This document shows positions 1-7,748 of a stretch of DNA of 21,046 nucleotides, piece by piece. The DNA lies in IMG/VR virus record IMGVR_UViG_3300020204_002884, positions 1 to 21,046 of that record; one strand, 5' to 3'. The notes below the pieces were generated by a model. It did not search any database. It was not told the origin of the DNA and was given only the letters and a program-made list of their open reading frames with translations. The stretch comes from a virus. Both the position numbers and the translations under genes were made by a program. Every line of letters starts with the position of its first letter. Position 1 is the stretch's first letter.

Positions 1-2
1 TA

Positions 3-224
3 TACATATCCGTCCCAAATTGCACATATTTATCAGACGAGTGGTTTTTAAACTGGAAACATCGAAGACCGGATGAACATTTGTGGCATTTTAATGAAAA
101 TTCACTTACTAACTTTATGTCTGAAATAGGCTTTATAAAGGTTTCTTGTTGTTTTATTGAAGACACTTTAAGAAAATCAAAAGACTCGGAAAATATACTA
201 ACTTCTATTTTTAAGAAAAAATAA
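3..224 (+). CDS. C-terminal end of a class I SAM-dependent methyltransferase-like protein (5' partial)
   Basis: An open frame enters from the left edge and runs 73 codons to TAA at 222-224. It carries a Trp-Lys-His-Arg-Arg-Pro-Asp-Glu-His segment followed by a Leu-Trp-His-Phe stretch and a Phe-Met-x-Glu-x-Gly-Phe segment. This resembles the C-terminal part of small phage and bacterial class I methyltransferases (Methyltransf_23-like), which often end 'KHRxPxEH...L...GF'. The SAM-binding glycine motif would lie upstream and is not visible, so the assignment rests on the tail alone. The stop overlaps the next ATG (TAATG), indicating translational coupling to the glycosyltransferase. A role in methylating a sugar or a protein in the same pathway is inference. 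Confidence 0.55.
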   Translation, partial: YISVPNCTYLSDEWFLNWKHRRPDEHLWHFNENSLTNFMSEIGFIKVSCCFIEDTLRKSKDSENILTSIFKKK

Positions 225-1471
225 TGAAAATTAATATTCTTTACTTTATATCTGGGAATGATATTACTATTAATGTATATCATAAAGAACCCACTTCAGA
301 CGATCAGATTGTTAAAATAACAAATGAAAATAATGAATTAGTTTATAGTTTTACAATTAACAAAATAGGCAAGGATTTTGTTGACAGTAATTTTTTTCAT
401 TTTTGTAAATTTTATACTATTTCAAAAAATATTACAATTTCTATTTACCAAAATGAAGTTATTGTGTTTTCTGAGTTTATAAAATTAAAATCTAAATATG
501 GAGTAAAAATTCAGACCCCAACGCTTCTTATAGCAGCGGGGAAACGATTTGGTCTGGGTGATGCTTTTACGACTCAACCGGTGATTAGAAAATTAAATAA
601 AATTTTTCAAAGAAGAGTGGACGTATATTCTACATATGATCTGCCTTTTTTAAACAACCCCCACGTTAATAAGTTTACGAGAATAAACGATAATGACACA
701 GGAGAATCTGTAAAACAAAAAAACAAAGATAATCCTAATTTTTGGGAAATTGGTCATTATAAATTTGTAGCGAATAAAGAGCTAGATTTAAGAGATAATG
801 CGGCAAGTTTATGTCAAACAAGTTTAAGTAAAAAAGAAAAATATTTTGAGTTTTATCCGAATCCTAAAAAACTTAATTTTAATCTTCCTGAGAAGTATAT
901 ATTAATTTATCCAAGAAAAACTGGACAGGATAGAGATTTAGGCAAGGATAAATGGCAAGAATTGGTGAACATATTGAATGCAAAAAATATTCCGGTTGTC
1001 ACTATTGGTCTTAATTCAAACTTCGGCAAACCAGAAAAAGATCATCATGACTTGGATGTGAAACTAGGAGTTAATTTATGCGGAAAATTAGACATCGATT
1101 CTACGAATGAATTTCAGATTTCTAGTGAGATTTGGCATTTAATAAATAAATCCTTTGGGATAATTACGTTTCCGACTAGCGCATATGTATTATCTTCAAC
1201 GACGGATACTAACATTTTCTTAATATCGAGTTATTTTAATAACGAGCTTTGGAATCCTTACAGAAATGGTGTCGATGATTATAAATTATTTTATATGCAT
1301 GGAGACTGTTTCGAACATTGTTTAAATAATTTAAAATATTATGTGGATGAACATGGGAAAATACTTCAATTTCGAGTCCAAACCTGTCCGTTAAATAAAA
1401 ATTTTTCATGCATACCTAAAGTAGAAAAGATTGTAGAAACCGTGGTTGAGAAATATTATCGACAAGGGTAA
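224..1471 (+). CDS. GT9 / autotransporter-type O-heptosyltransferase-like glycosyltransferase
   Basis: This 415-aa protein is a likely ADP-heptose-dependent glycosyltransferase. Residues 1-95 form a beta-rich N-terminal domain. A GT9-type core follows: Gly-Lys-Arg-Phe-Gly-Leu-Gly-Asp-Ala at 106-114 (the acceptor-side glycine loop), an Asn-Asn-Pro-His-Val segment near 144-148, a second Rossmann half opening with YILIYPRKTG near residue 225, and a TFPTSAY segment in the C-terminal half. Four cysteines close the protein (C362, C366, C388, C396). A beta-rich N-domain, GT9-like core and C-terminal four-cysteine iron finger is the known layout of bacterial autotransporter heptosyltransferases such as TibC; the match here is by eye. 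The start overlaps the upstream stop (TAATG). The adenylyltransferase gene downstream makes an activated heptose, supporting this substrate. A generic GT9 LPS heptosyltransferase is the alternative. Confidence 0.7.
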   Translation: MKINILYFISGNDITINVYHKEPTSDDQIVKITNENNELVYSFTINKIGKDFVDSNFFHFCKFYTISKNITISIYQNEVIVFSEFIKLKSKYGVKIQTPTLLIAAGKRFGLGDAFTTQPVIRKLNKIFQRRVDVYSTYDLPFLNNPHVNKFTRINDNDTGESVKQKNKDNPNFWEIGHYKFVANKELDLRDNAASLCQTSLSKKEKYFEFYPNPKKLNFNLPEKYILIYPRKTGQDRDLGKDKWQELVNILNAKNIPVVTIGLNSNFGKPEKDHHDLDVKLGVNLCGKLDIDSTNEFQISSEIWHLINKSFGIITFPTSAYVLSSTTDTNIFLISSYFNNELWNPYRNGVDDYKLFYMHGDCFEHCLNNLKYYVDEHGKILQFRVQTCPLNKNFSCIPKVEKIVETVVEKYYRQG

Positions 1472-1502
1472 AAATAACATGCATTCAGATCATAATTTTT
1501 CA

Positions 1503-1539
1503 GATTTTTTTCGGTGTGGGTGGTGGTGTAGAAAAAATC
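1503..1539 (+). other. Hairpin with a GT-rich 18-base loop in the gap before rfaE2
   Basis: GATTTTTTTC (1503-1512) can pair with GAAAAAATC (1531-1539) with one extra T bulged. The loop is an 18-base G/T island that contains GGTGTGGGTGGTGG at 1513-1526. This is very unlike the surrounding AT-rich sequence. The four G-pairs could form a two-tier quadruplex, and the island contains GGTGGTGG. The T-rich arm precedes the stem's loop instead of following the stem, so it is not a standard terminator. Function is unknown. Confidence 0.4.
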
Positions 1540-1583
1540 ATTTAAGAATTTTAATAGAATTTATGATTAAAAATTGATAAATG

Positions 1584-1613
1584 TTTACAAGATAAAAGGA
1601 AAAGTATTATAAT
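1584..1613 (+). promoter_or_regulatory. Candidate host sigma70-type promoter for rfaE2
   Basis: TTTACA at 1584-1589 and a perfect TATAAT at 1608-1613 are separated by 18 bases. The predicted transcript start falls within a few bases of the ATG at 1624, so the mRNA would have almost no leader. The purine run AAAAGGAAAAG lies in the spacer, too far upstream to act as a Shine-Dalgarno site. AT-rich sequence yields such matches by chance, so confidence is moderate. Confidence 0.4.
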
Positions 1614-1623
1614 CGGATTTAAT

Positions 1624-2079
1624 ATGCTAATAGAAAATTTAAAACAGTGGAGGGATTCGTTTGTTCTAACTAATAAAAAATTAGTGGTTACAAATGGATG
1701 TTTTGATATTTTGCATGCTGGTCACGTTCACTATTTGAATGAAGCAAAATCTTTAGGAGACTATTTGTTAGTGGGTATAAATTCTGACTCTAGCGTTAAA
1801 AAATTAAAAGGTGAAAACCGACCAATTAATATACAATCGTATAGAGCTTACATATTAGATAATTTAAAATGTGTGGATTTTGTATATGTTTTTGACGAAC
1901 TAAGATGTGTAAATTTTTTGAAAATTTCTAAACCTGACATATATATAAAGGGTGGAGATTATACTCTTGAAACTTTAAACGAAGAAGAAAAAAAATCTCT
2001 GACCGAAAATAAGTCGGATATAAAATTTATAAAATTTAAACATGATATATCCACTACAAATATAATAAATAAACTATGA
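1624..2079 (+). CDS. rfaE2: D-glycero-beta-D-manno-heptose 1-phosphate adenylyltransferase (HldE C-terminal-domain type)
   Basis: This 151-aa protein matches the nucleotidyltransferase half of HldE/RfaE, which transfers AMP from ATP to heptose-1-phosphate and, after epimerisation, feeds ADP-heptose to heptosyltransferases. Visible motifs in order are GCFDILHAGH at 25-34 (the HxGH nucleotide-binding signature of the cytidylyltransferase superfamily), NSD at 53-55, LKGENRP at 61-67 (sugar-phosphate loop), KGGDY at 109-113 and STTNII at 143-148. The length is that of a stand-alone adenylyltransferase domain; the kinase half of bacterial HldE is absent, so heptose-1-phosphate must come from the host. 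The ATG at 1624 has no Shine-Dalgarno site. The gene's stop overlaps the next start (ATGA at 2076-2079). A glycerol-3-phosphate cytidylyltransferase is less likely because of the LKG...RP and KGGDY motifs. Confidence 0.88.
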   Translation: MLIENLKQWRDSFVLTNKKLVVTNGCFDILHAGHVHYLNEAKSLGDYLLVGINSDSSVKKLKGENRPINIQSYRAYILDNLKCVDFVYVFDELRCVNFLKISKPDIYIKGGDYTLETLNEEEKKSLTENKSDIKFIKFKHDISTTNIINKL

Positions 2080-2354
2080 ATGACGTTATAAAATTTACCG
2101 ACGAAGAATTAAGAGCTATTAAAACTCTACAAGAATCATATCAAGAAAAATTGATTATGTTTGGCCAGCTAAATATAGAAAGAATTTCTATTGAACAGGC
2201 TATAAAATCTATAAACGAATCGGAAAATAAACTTCGTGAAGAATACTTGAAATTACAAGAAGATGAGTCTAAATTGTTGTCGGATCTAAGTACCAAGTAT
2301 GGAGATGGAACACTTTCTTTAAAAGATGGTACTTTTACCCCACAAAATAAATAA
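2076..2354 (+). CDS. Small coiled-coil protein of unknown function
   Basis: A 92-aa, highly charged protein predicted to be mostly helical. Residues 5-70 are rich in Glu, Lys, Leu and Ile with heptad-like spacing, consistent with a coiled coil. The end is a short Gly-containing tail (Tyr-Gly-Asp-Gly-Thr-Leu, then Gly-Thr-Phe-Thr-Pro). Similar short proteins with a YGxGxL...GxFTP ending occur, from memory, in T4-like marine phages near structural genes, but no function is known to me. The ATGA overlap with rfaE2 (2076-2079) shows translational coupling. Its position directly before the sheath gene would fit a tail chaperone or minor virion protein, which is only inference. Confidence 0.75.
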   Translation: MNDVIKFTDEELRAIKTLQESYQEKLIMFGQLNIERISIEQAIKSINESENKLREEYLKLQEDESKLLSDLSTKYGDGTLSLKDGTFTPQNK

Positions 2355-2394
2355 AATAAATTTATAATAAAATGTTGTTTGGAAAATTTAAATA

Positions 2395-2402
2395 TATTTA
2401 TA
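2395..2402 (+). promoter_or_regulatory. TATTTATA late-type promoter candidate for the sheath gene
   Basis: An exact TATTTATA octamer lies 53 bases before the sheath ATG. The same octamer recurs before the tube, 1125-aa, tape-measure and 60-aa genes. It resembles the T4 late promoter box TATAAATA (6 of 8 positions) and is its exact reverse complement, so orientation is inferred from its repeated position upstream of plus-strand starts. Confidence 0.45.
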
Positions 2403-2455
2403 TTTAGATTTTTACATCTATTTTTAAAAAAGTAGAACTTTGAAAGGAACAACAT

Positions 2456-5400
2456 ATGCCAATTACAGAAGGTGGAAGATTTAGTCCGGTTAACCAAATA
2501 GTGTCTCCGGGCGTTTTTACAAGAGAAAACGACCTCAGCGGTCTCGCGCAAGGTGTCGCTGACATAGGCGGAGTTGTCGTCGCGCCGTTTGCAAAAGGAC
2601 CAGGTTTTTCTCCCACGTTAATTACCTCCGTAACTGATCTTGAAGAACGATTTGGAGTTGCGGATGGTGTATATTACGGACCTTATACCGCCAAAGAGTA
2701 TTTACAAGAACAAGGAAGAGTCACCGTATGCAGAGTAGGAGCACTCACAGGCTATAAACAAAACAATCCGTTGATGATTTATGCAGTTCCTGGAACTTGG
2801 GATCGTAATGGTTTAAGTGAAGCGGTTCAAACTGGAAATAATTCGTTTGTAAAAAGTTCAGATGGTTCAACTGATCCTTTAAATTTTATTACATATAGCG
2901 GTTCTAATAGTACAGACACTGGGTCAATTACGCTAAATAACGTCACTGTAATAGCTAAGTTTAATACATCAAGTTTAGCGTTTGCTGGACAAACCGTGGA
3001 ACTAGGCACTACTACGGCCACATTTACTTCAGGAAAATTTTTTATTAGTTCTAGTATTCAAAGTAATTCCACTTTTTCTAGTTTAGCCAAACTCACTCAA
3101 GCGTTATTAGAAACTACCTCAACTACGTCTAATCTTTCGATGTCAGGAATATCATTAAATATTACCGCTTCGTCTACATTTGATACAGAAGATGGTTCTG
3201 CTCTAACAATACTAAACGGTGTATTTAAAGCCGTACGTACTGAAGGTGGTTGTGGCACGGTATTGTATCTTGTGTCAGGAAATATACAGGGTGAATATGG
3301 AGATTATACAGGAGAGTTCATCAGTTCTTCCGTTGTGAGTTCGGATCCGTGTGCTTCTACAAATTCAGGCGCTTTGCCTCAGATATTGGCAGTTTTGGCT
3401 AATACCAGAAATGCTAATCAAAATTTATCTGACTTGAGTATTCCTGGTTTCAGTGGTGATTTGACTACAATTACTTCTTCTGCGTCAGAAAGAGCCACAA
3501 GCTTAGAATTTGATTTAAAATTAAGTAGTTCTGTTGGTAGTGCATTTGGAACATATAGATTTTCATTGGATCCAAATAATAGTAAATATATAACTTCTGT
3601 GTTTGGTGATGATGCTACGGTTGGTGATCCTGCCAAACAAGTTAGTGGACAAAAAATTGAAGCCGCTTACATATATTCAATATTCGAGGATACAATTGAA
3701 CAGGTAAAAGCAGAAAAAGAAAATTGGATGATTAAAGTTGGAACTACTATCGAGGGTCAAGATCGTGTTGGTGGTTTATTGAATTTCTCTGACAAGTATT
3801 CTACGGATTTAAATAAAGGAGATAGTGCGTTCGGTCTTAAACAGGCTGAGACTCCATTCATTACCTCACAAACTGTTGCTCCTTGGACTGGTACGGCTGG
3901 TCCGGCTGTTCCAGGTAAATTCAATTTGTTTAAGGTTCACACTTTAGGTGATGGTACTGGTGAAAATACACGGTTTAAAATTGAAATTAGTAATGTTAAA
4001 CTGGCAGGTACTGTTCCTGGTTCTGATTATGGTAGTTTTACTCTAAGTGTTCGTAGTTATAGTGACACCGAGAAACGTCCTAAATATTTAGAGAGCTTCC
4101 AAAACTTAAATCTTGATCCTGATTCTGCAAATTTCATTGCTCGTAAAATTGGTGATCGATACAACTTCATTACCTTTGCCGGTAAAATTATTGAATTTGG
4201 AACTTATGTCAACTTGAGTAAATATATTCGTATCGAAATGACTACAGATATTTATCCTGTTGATGCGGTTCCTTACGGCTTCCGAGCATATGCTACTCCA
4301 ATGGATAGTAACTATAGTATATTCTTGCCTACAATGAAATATACAAAAGCTTCAACCTATAGTGAAACTCCAGGTAAATATGCTTCAGGAGTAATGATTG
4401 GAGAAGTGCCTGTAGGTGCTCCTGACGCTCTTAGAGCTCTGTATCCTACCGCCTCTTCAGGTGTAGGATGTAATCGTGACAATGAACAATATTTTGCTCC
4501 GCTTCCTGCGTTTGGTTCAAATGATAGCAACGGAGGAAACGATGATTTTGATTTGGAATCAGATTATACAATCGGAGGAGTTACTTCAGGAAATGGAGTT
4601 CCATCCTATTATATCGCGGCTGATGAATCTACTAACGTTAAAAAACGTAAATTCGTTTTAGGCATGCAGGGTGGATTTGATGGACAGTGGCCTGCTATTC
4701 CTATTAATATTGGTTCTGATATAATTGCTGGAAATACTCAAGGATTAAATTGCGTAAATATTAATAGTGCTGGTAGTATAGCTTACAAACAATGTATAGG
4801 AGCACTGGGTAACGCAGATGAATTTGATATTAATTTGATTGTTACTCCAGGCATTTTCTCTAGCTTACACAGTTACGTAACAAATCTTGTGGTTGACATG
4901 TGTGAAGCTCGTGGAGATTGTTTCTATATTATGGATAACGTAGTTTTCCCCTCAAGCAATCAAAGTGTAGGATTAATTGATTCAGCGGTAAATCAAGCCT
5001 CAACATATGATACAAATTACGCTGCCACTTATTATCCGTGGGTGAAGATATTAGATACAAATCTAAATAAGATTATAAGTGTTCCGCCTAGCGTAGTGTT
5101 ACCTGCTATTTACGCAGCTAATGATGCCGCTGCCGCAGAATGGTTTGCTCCGGCCGGCTTGAATCGTGGTGGTATCACTCAAGCTGTTCAAGTTTTAGAC
5201 AGACTGACGCATTCTGAACGTGATACTCTATACGAGGGAAGAGTCAATCCTATCGCGGCATTCCCTGGCCAAGGAATTTGTGTATGGGGACAGAAAACCC
5301 TTCAGCAAAAACCAAGTGCTTTAGATAGAATTAACGTTCGCAGATTGTTAATTGCGCTTAAGAAGTTTATCGCAAGTAGTTCTAAATTCTTGGTGTTTGA

Positions 5401-5644
5401 ACAGAACGTGACCGCCACAAGAAATAGATTCTTAGGCATCGTGAATCCATATTTGGAAAGCGTTCAACAACGAAGTGGTCTATATGCATTCCAAGTTGTG
5501 ATGGATGAAAGTAATAATACGCCGGATTTGATTGATAGAAACATATTGTATGGTCAAATCTATCTACAACCTGCCAAAACGGCTGAATTCATTGTTCTTG
5601 ATTTTAATATATTACCAACTGGTGCTGCTTTCCCAGGCGCTTAA
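2456..5644 (+). CDS. 18: Tail sheath protein (T4 gp18-like), unusually long
   Basis: The sheath subunit forms the contractile outer tube of the tail and drives injection. The N-terminus (residues 10-96) has the sheath signature VSPGVFTREND, then GGVVVAPFAKGP, an Asp-Leu-Glu-Glu-Arg-Phe-Gly segment and a YLQEQGRVTVCRV strand. The C-terminal core (about 785-1062) includes the INVRRLLIALKKFI helix near 955-970 and the final strand-forming region ending FPGA. At 1062 aa it is far longer than T4 gp18 (about 660 aa). Residues about 115-350 are a Ser/Thr/Asn/Gly-rich insertion, probably surface-exposed beta domains. AAAGGA at 2443-2448 is a good Shine-Dalgarno site that fixes the ATG at 2456. A TATTTATA box lies upstream and a strong terminator follows. 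In T4 gene 19 follows directly; here about 5 kb of accessory DNA intervenes. Confidence 0.93.
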   Translation: MPITEGGRFSPVNQIVSPGVFTRENDLSGLAQGVADIGGVVVAPFAKGPGFSPTLITSVTDLEERFGVADGVYYGPYTAKEYLQEQGRVTVCRVGALTGYKQNNPLMIYAVPGTWDRNGLSEAVQTGNNSFVKSSDGSTDPLNFITYSGSNSTDTGSITLNNVTVIAKFNTSSLAFAGQTVELGTTTATFTSGKFFISSSIQSNSTFSSLAKLTQALLETTSTTSNLSMSGISLNITASSTFDTEDGSALTILNGVFKAVRTEGGCGTVLYLVSGNIQGEYGDYTGEFISSSVVSSDPCASTNSGALPQILAVLANTRNANQNLSDLSIPGFSGDLTTITSSASERATSLEFDLKLSSSVGSAFGTYRFSLDPNNSKYITSVFGDDATVGDPAKQVSGQKIEAAYIYSIFEDTIEQVKAEKENWMIKVGTTIEGQDRVGGLLNFSDKYSTDLNKGDSAFGLKQAETPFITSQTVAPWTGTAGPAVPGKFNLFKVHTLGDGTGENTRFKIEISNVKLAGTVPGSDYGSFTLSVRSYSDTEKRPKYLESFQNLNLDPDSANFIARKIGDRYNFITFAGKIIEFGTYVNLSKYIRIEMTTDIYPVDAVPYGFRAYATPMDSNYSIFLPTMKYTKASTYSETPGKYASGVMIGEVPVGAPDALRALYPTASSGVGCNRDNEQYFAPLPAFGSNDSNGGNDDFDLESDYTIGGVTSGNGVPSYYIAADESTNVKKRKFVLGMQGGFDGQWPAIPINIGSDIIAGNTQGLNCVNINSAGSIAYKQCIGALGNADEFDINLIVTPGIFSSLHSYVTNLVVDMCEARGDCFYIMDNVVFPSSNQSVGLIDSAVNQASTYDTNYAATYYPWVKILDTNLNKIISVPPSVVLPAIYAANDAAAAEWFAPAGLNRGGITQAVQVLDRLTHSERDTLYEGRVNPIAAFPGQGICVWGQKTLQQKPSALDRINVRRLLIALKKFIASSSKFLVFEQNVTATRNRFLGIVNPYLESVQQRSGLYAFQVVMDESNNTPDLIDRNILYGQIYLQPAKTAEFIVLDFNILPTGAAFPGA

Positions 5645-5667
5645 TATTTAAATTCCATTCGAAAAAA

Positions 5668-5697
5668 TTGGCGACTAAACAAGTTGCCAATTTTTTT
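5668..5697 (+). terminator. Rho-independent terminator after the sheath gene
   Basis: TTGGCGAC (5668-5675) pairs with GTTGCCAA (5683-5690), eight pairs with one G-T wobble, around a seven-base loop TAAACAA. A run of seven T follows (5691-5697). A run of six A precedes the stem, so the hairpin extends further and could also terminate from the other strand. It ends the sheath transcript before the endonuclease gene. Confidence 0.9.
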
Positions 5698-5717
5698 ATT
5701 TAGATTTATTAAATTAT

Positions 5718-5738
5718 AACTACATAAATATTGTAGTT
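5718..5738. repeat. Perfect inverted repeat upstream of the first endonuclease gene
   Basis: AACTACA (5718-5724) and TGTAGTT (5732-5738) are perfect inverted copies around TAAATAT. The box CATAAATA (7 of 8 to the T4 late box) sits in the centre. The site lies 28 bases before the endonuclease ATG and could be an operator, a weak terminator (three further T follow) or a promoter hidden in a hairpin. Function is inferred only. Confidence 0.4.
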
Positions 5739-5766
5739 TTAGTCGGTTGCAGATATACTTATCCAT

Positions 5767-7701
5767 ATGACTATTGAAGAATTGAATTTGTTTTTGGAAA
5801 AAAATCGTGAAAATTATTCTATTCAACTTAAAAGAATGCATCCAGATTTTTATCGTGACATCGATGGTATGTATGATTTTGAATCATTTGGCCAAAAGCT
5901 TTATCATTTTTTGAATGGGGAAAATGTTGGTCGATGTGAGTCGTGTGGGAAAAAATGTAAATTTGATGGAATTTACAAGGGTTACAGAAATCGGTGTTCT
6001 TATAAATGTGTGGGCGACTCTAAACATAAAAACAGTCACGAGACTCGAAATTGTGTTGTGTGTAATAAGGAGTTTGATGTTTATAAGAAAAGGAAAAAGA
6101 TTACATGTTCTAAGGGTTGTTTATTAACATTGAATTCTAGTAAAGATGTAAATGAAAAAAGAATGAATACATTGAGAAATACAATGTTAAAAAAATATGG
6201 AGTTGATCATGCTTCCAAACTGTCGGATTTTGTTTTTAAATCCAAGAAAACCAAACTTGAGAAGTATGGAGATGAGAATTATGTAAATATAAATAAGGTA
6301 AAAAATACAAAGATTGATAAATATGGTGATGAAAATTATGTGAATATAGATAAAGTTAAAAAGACTAAACTAGAAAAGTATGGCGATGAGAATTATAATA
6401 ATAGACCCAAAGCTCGGACCACTTTAATTGAGAAATATGGATTGCCCTATTCTCCAAATGTTTCGATTTCTACAAAGAAGAATTTGAAATCTGGAAAAAT
6501 AGGATTTGGAACGGATGGGTTTTTAAAAACCATGCGAGATAGATATGGAGTTGAAAATGCGATGAAGAATTCGGATGTTTCTCGTCGTTCTAAAAATGAA
6601 AAAAATAAAAAATATTTAGAGAGGTTATTTAAAAAGATAGAAGATAAGTTCGTTCCGATGTTTTCGGAATCAGAGTATTTGGGAAATAAAGTTGGCGGAG
6701 TAGGAATTCCTTATAAGTTTAAATGTAAAAAATGTAATGATGTATTTAGTGACATTATATCAAATGGAAAAGATCCGAGATGTTTATCGTGCGAACCGTA
6801 TCCAACGAAAAGTGGAATTCAGTTAGAGTTGGTAGATTTTATTAAATCTAAATTAGGAAATGAGTGTTTAATTGTTAAGGATGACAGAACTGTAATAAAT
6901 CCACTTGAGTTGGATGTTTACATTCCAGAGAAGAAATTGGCAATAGAACTTGATGGAATTTATTGGCATGGAGAGTCTTGTGGTAAAGATAAAAATTATC
7001 ATCTGAACAAGACTGAAAAATGTGAGGTGGTCGGCGTGAGACTGATTCATATATTTGAAAATGAGTGGATGAATAACCAAGATATTGTTAAACGTAGGTT
7101 GACTCATATTTTAGGGTTAAATAACGCAGAAAAAATCTATGCTAGAGATTGCGAGGTTCGTGTTGTCGGCTCAAATATCGCTTCTCGTTTTTTAACATTA
7201 AATCATTTGCAGGGGCCTGATAAATCCTCAATTAAATTAGGATTATTCTATAATGATAAACTTGTATCAGTAATGACCTTTGGTAATAAACGTGTCGCTT
7301 TAGGAAATTCCACTAATACCGCAGATGATGAATATGAACTGTATCGATTTTGCATGTCTCAGACCGTGATTGGGGCGGCTGGAAGGATGTTTTCATATTT
7401 TGTTAAAAATTATAATCCTGAATCCGTAATAAGCTATGCGGATAGGCGATATAGTAAATCAGGAGAAGCGTTTTATAAAAAATTGGGGTTTGATTTGTCA
7501 AGTATAACGTCTCCTAACTATTGGTATTTCTATAAAAGCAATGCGTTAAAATTGTATCACAGATTTAATTTTAGAAAAAATGTTCTAAAAGATAAGCTTA
7601 AAATTTTCGATGAAAACTTAAGCGAATGGGAAAACATGAAAAACAACGGATATGATAGAATTTGGGATTGTGGACATTTAAAATACGAGTGGAAAAAATA
7701 A
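5767..7701 (+). CDS. Free-standing homing endonuclease, Vsr-like EDxHD type, copy 1
   Basis: At 644 aa this is the longest of three paralogs here. Cysteine pairs at C57/C60 with C77/C81, and C96/C99 with C114/C118, look like two zinc fingers. Six repeats of a K/R-Y-G module follow (about 143-265; DNA-binding modules of this kind are known in homing enzymes), then a zinc ribbon (C320, C323, C339, C342). The nuclease core has E381-x-D383 in ELDVYIP, then IELDGIYWH (393-401), H412 and IFENEW (429-434), the pattern of the Vsr-like EDxHD family typified by I-Bth0305I. A conserved C-terminal domain (about 455-644) ends DRIWDCGH. All catalytic residues look intact. No Shine-Dalgarno site precedes ATG 5767. 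It lies just past the sheath terminator, so the sheath region or the former sheath-tube junction is its likely target (inference). Confidence 0.85.
   Translation: MTIEELNLFLEKNRENYSIQLKRMHPDFYRDIDGMYDFESFGQKLYHFLNGENVGRCESCGKKCKFDGIYKGYRNRCSYKCVGDSKHKNSHETRNCVVCNKEFDVYKKRKKITCSKGCLLTLNSSKDVNEKRMNTLRNTMLKKYGVDHASKLSDFVFKSKKTKLEKYGDENYVNINKVKNTKIDKYGDENYVNIDKVKKTKLEKYGDENYNNRPKARTTLIEKYGLPYSPNVSISTKKNLKSGKIGFGTDGFLKTMRDRYGVENAMKNSDVSRRSKNEKNKKYLERLFKKIEDKFVPMFSESEYLGNKVGGVGIPYKFKCKKCNDVFSDIISNGKDPRCLSCEPYPTKSGIQLELVDFIKSKLGNECLIVKDDRTVINPLELDVYIPEKKLAIELDGIYWHGESCGKDKNYHLNKTEKCEVVGVRLIHIFENEWMNNQDIVKRRLTHILGLNNAEKIYARDCEVRVVGSNIASRFLTLNHLQGPDKSSIKLGLFYNDKLVSVMTFGNKRVALGNSTNTADDEYELYRFCMSQTVIGAAGRMFSYFVKNYNPESVISYADRRYSKSGEAFYKKLGFDLSSITSPNYWYFYKSNALKLYHRFNFRKNVLKDKLKIFDENLSEWENMKNNGYDRIWDCGHLKYEWKK
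6253..6423 (+). repeat. Three tandem 57-base repeats inside endonuclease copy 1
   Basis: Three consecutive 19-codon units (6253-6309, 6310-6366, 6367-6423) each encode a KYGDENY-centred module (residues 163-181, 182-200, 201-219). The first two are nearly identical in protein and the third diverges at its end. The exact 57-base period indicates recent duplication of a DNA-binding module. Confidence 0.8.
7627..7673 (+). repeat. Left arm of a 47-base inverted repeat (3' end of endonuclease copy 1)
   Basis: These 47 bases recur without mismatch on the opposite strand at 9321-9367, in the 3' end of endonuclease copy 2. They encode the WENMKNNGYDRIWDCG segment. The five codons just before differ at most synonymous positions between the copies, so identity stops abruptly. 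The arms face each other and enclose the three cargo genes. Confidence 0.9.
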
Positions 7702-7736
7702 TTATTAAAAAAAATAAATTATTTATTATATTTTGA

Positions 7737-7744
7737 TATTTATA
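7737..7744 (+). promoter_or_regulatory. TATTTATA box four bases before a start codon
   Basis: An exact TATTTATA is followed by GTAT and then the ATG at 7749. No Shine-Dalgarno site is present. With T4 late spacing the transcript would begin at about the ATG, giving a leaderless mRNA. A related TATTTATT lies about 20 bases further upstream. Confidence 0.5.
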
Positions 7745-7748
7745 GTAT

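Noticed and set aside
1584-1613. AAAAGGA in the spacer as a Shine-Dalgarno site for rfaE2
   Set aside because: It ends more than 20 bases before the ATG, outside the working distance.
2141-2551. Minus-strand frame across the small coiled-coil gene and sheath start
   Set aside because: It overlaps two well-supported plus-strand genes with good starts and shows no recognisable protein features.
5767-7701. Group I intron or intein hosting the endonucleases
   Set aside because: The sheath and tube frames are uninterrupted, the endonuclease genes have their own starts and stops, and no intron core or splice motifs are visible, so they are free-standing.
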